Assembly (NCBI RefSeq): GCF_001720585.1
Contig: NZ_MABH01000133.1
Span: forward strand, 1 to 64,000
Length of the DNA stretch: 64,000 bases
Origin: Cereibacter johrii
GTDB taxonomy: Bacteria; Pseudomonadota; Alphaproteobacteria; Rhodobacterales; Rhodobacteraceae
Reading direction: 5' to 3'
Shown: one piece after another, positions 28,770 to 39,899 of the stretch
Position numbering within the stretch: the first letter of the stretch is position 1
Layout of the letters: the number at the start of each line of letters is the position of its first letter
Notes under the pieces: model-generated
Databases searched by the model: none
Told to the model about the DNA's origin: nothing
What the model saw: only the letters and a program-made list of their open reading frames with translations
Translations under genes and position numbers: made by a program

Positions 28770-30437
28770 TCAGTGGCAGGGATTGATGGTGAAACCCGCG
28801 CGGTAGTCGGCGAGGTGCTTCTCGCGCGCCTCGGGGCTCATCTCGCGCAGGAGAGTGAGCGGCGAGAGCAGCGTATGGCCGCGCACATCGTCGAGCGTCC
28901 ACATGTCCTTGTCGTCGAAGCGCAGGTGCGGCTGCGGGGTCAGCGTCCTACCGTCATCGCGGACGAAGTTCAGGTCCTTGATGGCGTCGGCCAGATCCCA
29001 GCCGTGATAGAGCGTCTCCCACTCGCGCTTGCCCGAGAAGCGGCCCATCGCCGGGGTCGGCCGGCCCTGATACTCGTCCGAGAAGGCCTCGACGGCCGTC
29101 CAGCGGTCGAGCTCATGGGCGAAGGTGTGGAGCTGCCCGTCGATCTCGTCCACCACCATGTCCTCGCGGATGAGGCAGGGCACGAGGCAGGACCAGCAGC
29201 GGTGCGGATAGACGTAGCCCACTTCCTCGTTGAAGGTGATGACCTTCTGACCGGGCTTCGAGAGCTTCGCATACCAGCGCCAGAACTCGCCGAACTCGGC
29301 ATACCAGCCGGGATATTTCTGCTCGAACCACTCGAAGTCGCGGTCGGTCTGGGCCTCGATCCGCCAGAAGTTCACCGGCCAGCCGACCGCGAAGAACTGC
29401 GCGACCTTGTGGACATAGTGCTTCTTCGTAATCCGGTTCCAGGCTTCCTGCACGTCGTCATGGTGGACCTTGATCCCGTATTTCTCGAGCGGGAGCATGT
29501 AGGTGCGGTAGTAATCCTCGAAGATCCAGCGGTGCCACATCTCCGCGTAGGATTCCTTGTCCTTGTCGCGGTTGGTGGTGCCATATTCGATGAAGGTGCC
29601 GATAGCCGCATCGACGATCGCGTGGTTCTGCCAGAAGGCGTAGCGCAGGTCGCGTTCCAGCAGCAGGTGGTTCTCCGGCTCCTTCAGCGCGGCCATCAGG
29701 AGCGAATGGCCGTTGCCGATGTGCCGGCTCTCGTCCGACTGCACCGAGAGGAAGACCGTCGGCAGCGCATAATCGCCGTTGCGCGCCGCTTCCGAGGGCA
29801 TGGCCACGAAGAGCGTGTTGGTGAAGGCGGTCTCGGCCACCACCGTCAGATACATGCAGGCGGCCGTCATCGTGTCGCCGGTGATGAAGCCCTCGCCGAA
29901 CTGCCGGCCGATGGTGGTCGCGTAGCATTTCCCGAAGGCTTCTTCGGTGATGTCGAACCCGGCCGGGTCGATGTAGTTCTCCATGTACCACTTCTTCAGG
30001 TTCATCTGAATCGTGGAATGGCGGAACTCATCGACCATCTGCATGGTGAAGCCGGTGCGCAGATCCTCGCCGGGGGCAAGGCGGGCCACCATGGCCATCG
30101 AGCGGGCGGCGGAAATCTCCGGGAACGGGATGATCGCCAGGAACAGCTTCATCCATTCGACCCAGCGCGGCTCGACATTGCGGAACATGTCGCCGCGGAG
30201 CGCTGCATCGAGCGCGCCATAGACGCGGTTGTCCTTTTCCTCCTGCATGGGGAAGTAGGACCGCAGCACCTGTTTCATCGGATCGCGCGGCGCCTTCGAG
30301 ATCTTGTAGTCGGTCGGGAAGGTCGCCGCCTCCTGAACATAGGTGGGATTCCACCCGAGGTCGGAGATCTTCTTGGTCGCCTCGCCCACGGAGATTCCGC
30401 GCTGCGAGGTGATCTTGTTCAAGGTGAGGGACGTCAT
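28770..30437 (-). CDS. mimA: Soluble diiron monooxygenase large (alpha) subunit, propane/phenol type
   Basis: 555 residues. The two iron half-sites can be read: Glu108, then DEFRH (Glu137, His140), and Glu202, then DESRH (Glu236, His239). Together with operon order, this places it in the group of propane 2-monooxygenase PrmA/MimA, which also act on acetone or phenol in some hosts. The substrate here is therefore an alkane, ketone or phenol by inference. The ATG at 30437 has GGAGG 8 bases upstream; an upstream in-frame ATG at 30452 overlaps that site. A ~180-base leader separates it from the sigma-54 promoter. Confidence 0.95.
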   Translation of the reverse strand: MTSLTLNKITSQRGISVGEATKKISDLGWNPTYVQEAATFPTDYKISKAPRDPMKQVLRSYFPMQEEKDNRVYGALDAALRGDMFRNVEPRWVEWMKLFLAIIPFPEISAARSMAMVARLAPGEDLRTGFTMQMVDEFRHSTIQMNLKKWYMENYIDPAGFDITEEAFGKCYATTIGRQFGEGFITGDTMTAACMYLTVVAETAFTNTLFVAMPSEAARNGDYALPTVFLSVQSDESRHIGNGHSLLMAALKEPENHLLLERDLRYAFWQNHAIVDAAIGTFIEYGTTNRDKDKESYAEMWHRWIFEDYYRTYMLPLEKYGIKVHHDDVQEAWNRITKKHYVHKVAQFFAVGWPVNFWRIEAQTDRDFEWFEQKYPGWYAEFGEFWRWYAKLSKPGQKVITFNEEVGYVYPHRCWSCLVPCLIREDMVVDEIDGQLHTFAHELDRWTAVEAFSDEYQGRPTPAMGRFSGKREWETLYHGWDLADAIKDLNFVRDDGRTLTPQPHLRFDDKDMWTLDDVRGHTLLSPLTLLREMSPEAREKHLADYRAGFTINPCH

Positions 30438-30627
30438 GCCATGAGCCTCCATCTATGGCGCGGGAGCCTGCTCCCACGGAATGCGGCCGGGGGCCGCCCT
30501 GGGTCTGCGGATCACGGCAAAGGTTCAGGTCATTGCCCCTCGGCGCACCGTGCCGCCGGGCCTCCTCCCTTCGTTCTTGCGCCTCCGGGCCCCGGGGGCC
30601 GTTCGGACTTGTTGTGCTTCTCCTGCC

Positions 30628-30642
30628 GCACAGCCGGTGCCA
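30628..30642 (-). promoter_or_regulatory. Sigma-54 promoter of the mim operon
   Basis: On the minus strand TGGCAC-CGGCT-GTGC gives the invariant GG-N10-GC of sigma-54 promoters, with a perfect -24 element and a one-base-off -12 element. It is the best such match upstream of mimA. The activator gene and upstream palindromes strengthen the call. Confidence 0.75.
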
Positions 30643-30726
30643 CCGGCGGCAAAAGGCCGCGATGAAATGGCTTTTCAAGCGCCAACATTCTGAGGTTAAA
30701 GGAAAGATTTTTTCTGCGGCACGCGC

Positions 30727-30753
30727 GGCAGGGGTGCCTCGCGCACCCCTGCG
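30727..30753. other. Hairpin between upstream sites and the mim promoter
   Basis: An 8-9 bp inverted repeat (CAGGGGTG/CACCCCTG) with a 7-base loop lies between the sigma-54 promoter and the upstream palindromes. An AT-rich tract at 30691-30716 adjoins it and could be a DNA-bending (IHF-type) site. No T-run follows on either strand. Confidence 0.4.
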
Positions 30754-30768
30754 CGTCGCGGCCAGCGG

Positions 30769-30916
30769 TCACGGCCCGTTACAGCTGTAACGGCCACTGT
30801 CACGGCCCTTTACAGCGGCGGGTGCGGCGGCATGATTCGCAGCCGTTTCAACCCTTTCCGCGCCGCAGCGCACCCTTTTGCAGATGCGAAGGTAGCGGGA
30901 CGATACAGCTGTAACG
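30769..30916 (-). promoter_or_regulatory. Upstream activator-binding sites of the mim operon
   Basis: A perfect 18-base palindrome CCGTTACAGCTGTAACGG (30776-30793) lies ~140 bases upstream of the -24 element. Its core TACAGCTGTA recurs at 30904-30913. A near-exact 17-base direct repeat, TCACGGCCCGTTACAGC at 30769-30785 and TCACGGCCCTTTACAGC at 30800-30816, is offset by 31 bases (three helical turns). This is the spacing and symmetry expected for a dimeric enhancer-binding activator. The sites could also serve the divergent operon starting at 31058. Confidence 0.7.
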
Positions 30917-31007
30917 CGGCGCCGTAACATCTTGCGACACTGTCCCGCTCCCGGGCCGAAAAAAGTCATCCCACATGTCTGTAAAAGGTCACCGGAGCCG
31001 ATCCGCC

Positions 31008-31023
31008 CGGCGCGGACCCTGCT
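31008..31023 (+). promoter_or_regulatory. Possible sigma-54 promoter of the divergent small-gene/rpoN operon
   Basis: CGGCGC-GGACC-CTGCT satisfies GG-N10-GC about 35 bases before the ATG at 31058. In DNA this GC-rich such matches arise by chance, so it is only a candidate. If real, both divergent operons share the palindromes at 30769-30916. Confidence 0.3.
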
Positions 31024-31057
31024 AGGCTGAGGGCAGCGGACAGTGCGGAGACAGCGC

Positions 31058-31522
31058 ATGCCAGCCAGCCAGGTTCCCTCGTTCCCGCCCGAAGCCGCCT
31101 CGCGGCGCATCGCCAATGAACTCGTGGCGCGCGCGCCGCAGGATCTAATCTTCACCATGCGCTTTCTGGGCGAGAGCCAGGATCTGCTTCAGGCGCATTT
31201 CCGCGCCTTCCTGACCCGGAGCCTCGCCCAAGCCGGCGCCACGCCCGAGGAGCATCCGCTGCTGCCCTTCTTCGTCGACAGCCACGCGGCCGAGATGCGC
31301 GACTTCGTCTTCACGGGCGCCGCCCTTGCCCGCCCGTTTCACCTGCAGGAGATCGAGGCCCTGACGGCGGATGCCGAGACGATGCTGCGCGTCGACATCT
31401 GGGATGCGATCGCCAGCCTGATCGAGATGGCCGAGGCCCGCTTTGCCGAGGGCATCGGCGCCGTGGTCGAGCGGCTTCGCGAGCAGGAGGCGGCGGTGCG
31501 TCCGCCGCGGCGCGAGCCATGA
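31058..31522 (+). CDS. Unrecognised helical 154-residue protein, first gene of the rpoN-linked operon
   Basis: The ATG at 31058 has GGAG upstream. The sequence is almost entirely helical with no signal peptide or membrane helix; notable segments are RAPQDLIFTMRFLGESQDLLQ and DAETMLRVDIWDAIASLIEMAE. I recognise no family. Its stop overlaps the next start (ATGA). It is divergent from mimA across a shared ~620-base regulatory region, so it may belong to the same regulon. Confidence 0.7.
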   Translation: MPASQVPSFPPEAASRRIANELVARAPQDLIFTMRFLGESQDLLQAHFRAFLTRSLAQAGATPEEHPLLPFFVDSHAAEMRDFVFTGAALARPFHLQEIEALTADAETMLRVDIWDAIASLIEMAEARFAEGIGAVVERLREQEAAVRPPRREP

Positions 31523-31740
31523 GGGAGCGGGCGGGTCTGGTGGCGGAGGTCGCGCGCCGCATCGCCGAGCAGCAGCGGGCGGCACGGCGACTGGCCGGGC
31601 TGCAGATCGCGGACGGGCCGGACGAGGCCATAGCCGAGGCGCTGGCAGAGGTCCGGCAGGCCACCCTGCGCGTCGAGGAGGCCGAAGAACAGCTCGCCGC
31701 CCACGATGTTGCGGCAAACGGCACAGGAGGACGGATGTGA
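31519..31740 (+). CDS. Unrecognised 73-residue coiled-coil protein
   Basis: A short, charged, Ala/Glu/Arg-rich protein predicted to be one or two long helices (VAEVARRIAEQQRAARRLAG, then LAEVRQATLRVEEAEEQLAA). It overlaps its upstream neighbour by 4 bases and its downstream neighbour by 4 bases (ATGTGA junction), so the three genes are translationally coupled. A partner or scaffold role with one of these proteins is plausible; no function is known. Confidence 0.6.
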   Translation: MRERAGLVAEVARRIAEQQRAARRLAGLQIADGPDEAIAEALAEVRQATLRVEEAEEQLAAHDVAANGTGGRM

Positions 31741-32822
31741 ACCAGAGCTTCAGCCCCCGACTTCTCGACCTCCTGGCCCGAAGCTGGCAGCGCCCGGCCG
31801 CCATCGCCGAGGTGATGTTCGATGCGGCCGGCGCCGCCGTCCTCTTCCGGGACGCGGAGGGCGGTCTGGCCCTCGGCGCCGTGGCCGATGGCGAGCCCGC
31901 CTCGGCGCGGATGCGGATGGAGGGCGACGTCGGGCGCATGACCATCCGGCCCCGGCGCCGGGCGCTGCCGACCCTGGTCGAGCCCGAACCGCTGCCCGCG
32001 GTGGCGGCGATGGCGGTGCTGCCCCGCGGCGGCTTCGTCGTGGGCGGGGCGGATGGATCGGTCCATCAGGTCACGCCGCGCGGACAGGTGGTCCGGCTGC
32101 GCGCCGCGGCAGGGGATCCGGTGCAGGCGCTGGCGGTCCATCCCGTCGACGGGCAGCTGGCGCTGGCCCTGCCGGGACGGGGGGTGCTGCGAGACGGTGG
32201 GACCGAAGCCACGATCCTCAAGGCCCATGCGCACGCGCTGGCCTTTGCCGAGGATGGCGCTCTTGCGGTCTCGGCCGCGGACGGGGTCTGGCTTTGCACC
32301 GCGAAGGCTCCCCGTCTCCATCCCCTGCCGTCGGCGCAGGGACCGCTCGCGCTGTCTGGGCGCTGGATCGCCGGGGCCTGCGAGGGTGCGGGCATCTGGC
32401 TCCTGGAGCGGGACAGCGGCCGGCTCGCCCATCTTCCCGGATTTCCGACCGCCTCCCGCTCGGTGCTGCTTGCCTCCGGGCCGACGCTTGTCGCCTCGGG
32501 CGCCTTCCGGCTGGTGGCCTGGTCGCTCGACCGGCCACCCTTCGCGGGCGATCACGGCGGCGCCCTCACCACGGGAACCGCCTCGGCGGTGGCGGTGACC
32601 CGCGCCGCGGCCCATCCCACGCGGGATCTGGTGGCTTTCTCACGGGCCGGAGGCGAGCTGGTTCTGGCCCGGCTCGGCCGACCCGAGGAGCTGGTTCTGC
32701 TTCCCGGCAGCGGCTGCGAGATCACCGAGCTCGCCTTCGCGCCCGGCGGTCGCCATCTGGGCCTCGGCACGGCGAGCGGAACCGCCGCCCTCGTCGAACT
32801 TCCCGACATGATCTTCAAGTGA
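31737..32822 (+). CDS. WD40-like beta-propeller protein
   Basis: 361 residues from a GTG start with AGGAGG six bases upstream. From residue ~85 on it has repeated blade-like units, for example AMAVLPRGGFVVGGADGSVHQV, QALAVHPVDGQLALALPG and ITELAFAPGGRHLGLGTASG. These fit a seven-bladed WD40-type propeller. There is no signal peptide, so it is cytosolic and probably a protein-protein interaction platform. Its position within the tightly packed operon leading to rpoN is unusual. The function is unknown. Confidence 0.7.
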   Translation: MNQSFSPRLLDLLARSWQRPAAIAEVMFDAAGAAVLFRDAEGGLALGAVADGEPASARMRMEGDVGRMTIRPRRRALPTLVEPEPLPAVAAMAVLPRGGFVVGGADGSVHQVTPRGQVVRLRAAAGDPVQALAVHPVDGQLALALPGRGVLRDGGTEATILKAHAHALAFAEDGALAVSAADGVWLCTAKAPRLHPLPSAQGPLALSGRWIAGACEGAGIWLLERDSGRLAHLPGFPTASRSVLLASGPTLVASGAFRLVAWSLDRPPFAGDHGGALTTGTASAVAVTRAAAHPTRDLVAFSRAGGELVLARLGRPEELVLLPGSGCEITELAFAPGGRHLGLGTASGTAALVELPDMIFK

Positions 32823-32851
32823 GACCCGATCGCCAAACGAAAGGACCCGTG

Positions 32852-33043
32852 ATGACCCCCGATGCCAGCCCGGATGCCAGCAAGGACGACTTCTTCGCCC
32901 GTCTCGCCGGGATCTCCGACGAGATGATCGCCGCCCACGGACCGGACTTTGCCATGGGCGCGCTGGTGCTTGCCGCGCGCTTCATCGCTTCCCGCAAGGG
33001 CGGCGAGCCGGGCGCGCCGCCTTCGCCCACGGCGGCCCACTGA
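32852..33043 (+). CDS. Unrecognised 63-residue protein before rpoN
   Basis: The ATG has an AAGGA site ~8 bases upstream. The small protein has a helical core (DDFFARLAGISDEMIAAHGPDFAMGALVLAARFIASR) and a Pro-rich tail. It lies 29 bases after the propeller gene and 19 bases before rpoN. No family recognised. Confidence 0.6.
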   Translation: MTPDASPDASKDDFFARLAGISDEMIAAHGPDFAMGALVLAARFIASRKGGEPGAPPSPTAAH

Positions 33044-33062
33044 GCGCCACCGAGGGCACACC

Positions 33063-34337
33063 ATGGTGTCGATGCAGCTCCGGCTGGGCCAGCGGCTGGC
33101 CCAGCGGGCCGTTCTCGCGCAGCGCGCCGAGATCCTCGAGGCAACCGGAGCGGACTGGGCGGAGCGGATCGCGTCCGAGGCGCAGCGCAATCCGTTCCTG
33201 CGGGTGAGGCTGCCAGCCGCCGCCGCGCCTGTTCCCGAAAGCGCCGCCCTGCCGCCCGACCTGCATGCGTGGCTCGGCTCGCAGATCCGCATGGCCATGG
33301 CCGCGCCCGAGGACCGGGCGCTTGCCTTCCGCCTGCTCGAGGCGCTCGAGCCCTCGGGCTGGCTGGGTCAGCCGCTGTCGCGCCTCGCGCCCGGTGCCGA
33401 GGAGCAGGCGGCGCGGATGCTCCACCGTCTGCAGCAGATGGAGCCCGCCGGCATCTTCGCGCGCGACCTGCGCGAGTGCCTCATGCTGCAGGCCCGCGAC
33501 CGGGGACAGCTCGATCCGGCGATGGCGGCCGTGCTGGATCGCCTCGATCTTCTGGCCTCCCACGGGCCGGCCGCCGTGGCGCATGCGGCCGGGCTGGCCG
33601 AGCAGACGGTGCGCCGCTGCCTTGACCTGATCCGGCGCATGGATCCGAAACCGGGCGCTGCCTTCTCGGCCGAGGAAGCTCCCCTGCGCGAGCCCGACCT
33701 TCTCGCGCGCCGCACCGCCTCGGGCTGGAGCGTCGACCTGAACCGCTCGCTGCTGCCCGAGGTCCGGGTCGCGCCCCTGCCGGACGGCGGCCCGGCCGAT
33801 GTCCGCCGGATGCATCAGGAGGCGCTGTCTCTGGCCAAGGCGACCGGCCTGCGGGGACGGACCCTGCTTGCCGTAGGCGCGCTGGTGGTGGAGCGCCAGC
33901 GCGCCTTTCTGGAGCAGGGGCCGGCCGCCCTCACCGCACTGGGGATCGGCGAGGCGGCCCAGGCGCTCGCGCTGCACCCGAGCACGATCAGCCGCACGGT
34001 CAATGGGTTGCTGATGGCGACCCCGCGCGGCCTCGTGGCGGTGCGCGATCTGTTCTGCGCGCGGCTGGCCGAGGGAACCGGAGCGCTCAGCGCGCCGGCC
34101 CTTCAGGCCCTGATCCGCGAGACGATCGCCGCCGAGAGCGCACAGGCGCCGCTGGAGGATGGCGAGATCGTCGAGGCGCTGGCCCGGCGCGGCATCCATG
34201 TCGCACGGAGAACCGTGGCCAAGCACCGGACGCTCGCGGGCCTGCCGCCTGCCGCCGCGCGCCGCCGGGCGGCCCCCTCGGGCCTGAGGGCGGTGGCCCT
34301 CAGCAGGCACCCTGTCCCGCTCGGAGGCAGGAGCTGA
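33063..34337 (+). CDS. rpoN: Diverged RNA polymerase sigma-54 factor (RpoN paralogue)
   Basis: 424 residues, a little short for sigma-54. Region I (MQLRLGQRLAQRAVLAQRAE) is recognisable but poor in Gln. The core-binding region has PAGIFARDLRECL and RRMDPKPG. The DNA-binding HTH is ALHPSTISRTVNGLLMATPRG (around residue 300). The RpoN box at 381-389 reads ARRTVAKHR, with His388 replacing the Tyr of the nearly invariant ARRTVAKYR. R. sphaeroides is known to have several non-interchangeable rpoN copies; this is likely one of them, though I cannot number it. Its neighbourhood suggests dedication to the mim or adjacent operon. Confidence 0.9.
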   Translation: MVSMQLRLGQRLAQRAVLAQRAEILEATGADWAERIASEAQRNPFLRVRLPAAAAPVPESAALPPDLHAWLGSQIRMAMAAPEDRALAFRLLEALEPSGWLGQPLSRLAPGAEEQAARMLHRLQQMEPAGIFARDLRECLMLQARDRGQLDPAMAAVLDRLDLLASHGPAAVAHAAGLAEQTVRRCLDLIRRMDPKPGAAFSAEEAPLREPDLLARRTASGWSVDLNRSLLPEVRVAPLPDGGPADVRRMHQEALSLAKATGLRGRTLLAVGALVVERQRAFLEQGPAALTALGIGEAAQALALHPSTISRTVNGLLMATPRGLVAVRDLFCARLAEGTGALSAPALQALIRETIAAESAQAPLEDGEIVEALARRGIHVARRTVAKHRTLAGLPPAAARRRAAPSGLRAVALSRHPVPLGGRS

Positions 34338-34453
34338 CCTCCGGCCCGAAGTCTGGGCGAAGAGGGTTCGGCGATGGCGCGTCGCCGCCGCATCTGTGCA
34401 GCCTCCGGCATCGGGTTCGCTGCCGCTGTCGTCCGAGGCTCGTCGGTCGGACT

Positions 34454-34482
34454 CCGTCCCGGGCAAGGGCTGCCCGGGACGG
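34454..34482. terminator. Hairpin in the convergent gap between rpoN and guaB
   Basis: A 12-bp perfect stem (CCGTCCCGGGCA/TGCCCGGGACGG) with a 5-base loop lies 9 bases past the guaB stop and 116 bases past the rpoN stop. There is no T-run, but stem strength and location support termination on both strands. Confidence 0.6.
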
Positions 34483-34491
34483 ACGGGCCCA

Positions 34492-37588
<3,097 letters not shown>

Positions 37589-37643
37589 ACCGCGACAGGA
37601 GACGCGGGCCTTGATGGCCGGCAAGGGAGCGCGCGTTTCTCCC

Positions 37644-38753
37644 TCAGGCCCGGGCGAGCTCCGTCCGGTCGCGGTAGAGCAGCGACTGGCCCTCGTGGAA
37701 GAGATGCAGCCGTGCGGGGTCGGCTCCGAGGCGCACGGTCCGGTGGCGCAGGTCGGCCTGAATGCCGGGCAGCTTCGCCACCACCTGCCCCTCCTCGTCG
37801 CGCGGCACGAAATAGAGAAGCGTCACCTCGCCCAGAGCCTCGGTGATCTCGACTTCGCCCTCGTAGAGGGCGGGGCCATCGGTCTCGACCAGATCCTCGG
37901 GGCGCACACCGAGATCGACCAGCAGCCCCAGATCCTCGGGGCCCGTCGGGATCGCCGTGCGCGCCACGCCGCCTGAATCGAGCCGCACGACCGTCTCGGG
38001 CCCGGTCTCGACGATCTCGCCCGGCAGAAGGTTCATCGCGGGCGAGCCGATGAAGCGGGCCACGAAGGCGTTCTGCGGGCGGGTGTAGAGTTCGAGCGGC
38101 GTGCCCACCTGGCTGATCCCGCCGCCCTCCAGCACGACGATGCGGCTCGCAAGCGTCATCGCCTCGACCTGATCGTGCGTGACATAGATCATCGTCCGGT
38201 CGGGCATCTTCTCCTTGAGCTGGGCGATCTCGATCCGCGTGGCGACCCGGAGCGCCGCATCGAGGTTCGAGAGCGGCTCGTCGAAGAGATAGACCTTGGG
38301 ATCGCGCACGATGGCCCGGCCGATGGCGACCCGCTGGCGCTGCCCGCCGGAGAGCGCGCGGGGCAGCCGGTCGAGATAGGGCGTGAGCTGCAGGATCCGG
38401 GCCGCGTTCTCGACCGCGCGGGCGATCTCGGCCTTCGACTTGCCCGCGATGTTCAGCGCGAATTCCATGTTCTGCCGCACGGTCATGTGCGGATAAAGCG
38501 CATAGCTCTGGAACACCATGGCGATGCCGCGCTGCGCGGGCGGCACGTCGTTGACCACCTGCCCGTCGATCTCGAGCGTGCCGCCGGTGATCCGCTCGAG
38601 CCCCGCGATCATCCGCAGGAGCGTGGACTTGCCGCAGCCCGAAGGCCCGACAAAGACGATGAGCTCGCCCTTCTCGATGGTCAGGTCGATGTCGCGCAGC
38701 ACGCGCACCTCGCCATAGGCCTTCTCGACCCCGGTCAGTTTCAGATCAGCCAT
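37644..38753 (-). CDS. aglK: Sugar ABC transporter ATPase (AglK/MsmX-type)
   Basis: 369 residues. Walker A GPSGCGKS at 36-43, Q-loop VFQSYALYPHMTV, signature LSGGQRQRVAIGRA, Walker B VYLFDEPLSNLD and switch His THDQ are all present. A C-terminal TOBE/OB region (ca. 240-369) is typical of CUT1 sugar importers. It is the last gene of the agl operon, 24 bases after aglG. Confidence 0.93.
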   Translation of the reverse strand: MADLKLTGVEKAYGEVRVLRDIDLTIEKGELIVFVGPSGCGKSTLLRMIAGLERITGGTLEIDGQVVNDVPPAQRGIAMVFQSYALYPHMTVRQNMEFALNIAGKSKAEIARAVENAARILQLTPYLDRLPRALSGGQRQRVAIGRAIVRDPKVYLFDEPLSNLDAALRVATRIEIAQLKEKMPDRTMIYVTHDQVEAMTLASRIVVLEGGGISQVGTPLELYTRPQNAFVARFIGSPAMNLLPGEIVETGPETVVRLDSGGVARTAIPTGPEDLGLLVDLGVRPEDLVETDGPALYEGEVEITEALGEVTLLYFVPRDEEGQVVAKLPGIQADLRHRTVRLGADPARLHLFHEGQSLLYRDRTELARA

Positions 38754-38777
38754 TGTCCCCTCCCTTCCGGAGCTCGC

Positions 38778-39899
38778 TCATTTCACCGACCCCGCCAGCA
38801 GCCCGCGCACGAGGTAGCGCTGCATCGCGAAGAACACGACGATCGGCACCGCGATCGAGACGAAGGCCGAGGCGGCGAGGATCTCCCAGTCGCCGCCGCG
38901 CGACCCCAGCAGCTCGCGCAAGACGCCCGTCATCACCAGCTGCTCGGGCGTGTTCGACAGGAACACGGTGGCCACGAGAAGGTCGTTCCAGGTCCAGAGG
39001 AACTGGAAGATCGCAAAACTCGCCAGAGCCGGAAACGACAGCGGCAGGATGATCTTGACGAAGATCTGGAAGTCCGTGGCGCCATCGACGCGGGCGCTCT
39101 CGATGATCTCGCGCGGCAGGCCCACCATGTAGTTGCGCAACAGGTAGATCGCGAGCGGCAGGCCGAAGGCCGAATGGGCGAGCCAGATCCCGAGGTAATC
39201 CTTGCCGATCCCCACCGCATTGTGGAGCTGCAGAAGCGGGATCAGCGCCAGCTGCAGCGGCACCACCAGAAGCCCCACCACGGCCGCGATCAGAAGCGCC
39301 CGGCCGGGGAATTCCATCCAGGCCAGCGCATAGGCCGCGAAGGCCGCCACGAGGATCGGGATGATCGTGGCAGGGATCGTCACCGTCATGGTGTTGAGGA
39401 AGGCGCGGCCGATCCCTTCGGCAAACAGCACGCGCTCGTAATTGGCGGTCGTGAAGCGCGGCGCGGTATCGACCGCCACGAAGAGCCGCGGGCCGCGTTC
39501 CCCGAAGGGCTGCGCCGCCTCGGCGCGGTAGCTGCCGTCGGCCTCGACCTTCACGCGGCCGCCGTTCGCAAGCTCCCCCGTCTCTCCCGCGGCATGGGCG
39601 AAGGGCGCGCGCGCCGAGGTGCCGAAGCGGTTGAGCGTGCCCTCCTCGATCAGATCGCCCTCGACAACCCACAGATCGCCCTCTTGGCGCTGCTCGCCCG
39701 CCCCGGCGAGCCGCACCACCATGCGCTCCTCCGCCGGAAAGAGCGCGGCCCACCAGCCCGTCGCCGCAATCTGGTCGCGGTCGCGGAAGGACGAGACGAG
39801 GAGCCCCACCGTGGGCAGCGTCCAGAGCAGGACCAGCGCCAGCACGGCCAGATGGACCGCCCAGACGAGGCTCGATCGGGTGCCGGCGATGTTGTCCAT
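38778..39899 (-). CDS. aglG: Sugar ABC permease (AglG-like)
   Basis: 373 residues, long for a CUT1 permease because of a ~120-residue insert between the first and second membrane helices (LFPAEERMVVRL to APRFTTANYERVL). This insert is a feature of AglG. The EAA loop that contacts the ATPase is IIESARVDGATDFQIFVKIILPL. The start overlaps the aglF stop (ATGA). Confidence 0.92.
   Translation of the reverse strand: MDNIAGTRSSLVWAVHLAVLALVLLWTLPTVGLLVSSFRDRDQIAATGWWAALFPAEERMVVRLAGAGEQRQEGDLWVVEGDLIEEGTLNRFGTSARAPFAHAAGETGELANGGRVKVEADGSYRAEAAQPFGERGPRLFVAVDTAPRFTTANYERVLFAEGIGRAFLNTMTVTIPATIIPILVAAFAAYALAWMEFPGRALLIAAVVGLLVVPLQLALIPLLQLHNAVGIGKDYLGIWLAHSAFGLPLAIYLLRNYMVGLPREIIESARVDGATDFQIFVKIILPLSFPALASFAIFQFLWTWNDLLVATVFLSNTPEQLVMTGVLRELLGSRGGDWEILAASAFVSIAVPIVVFFAMQRYLVRGLLAGSVK

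Noticed and set aside
28770-30437. Soluble methane monooxygenase
   Set aside because: The A-B-C-D order with the reductase second, and the amidohydrolase/DUF59/GroEL/ADH tail, fit the propane/phenol mim-prm group, not mmoXYBZDC.
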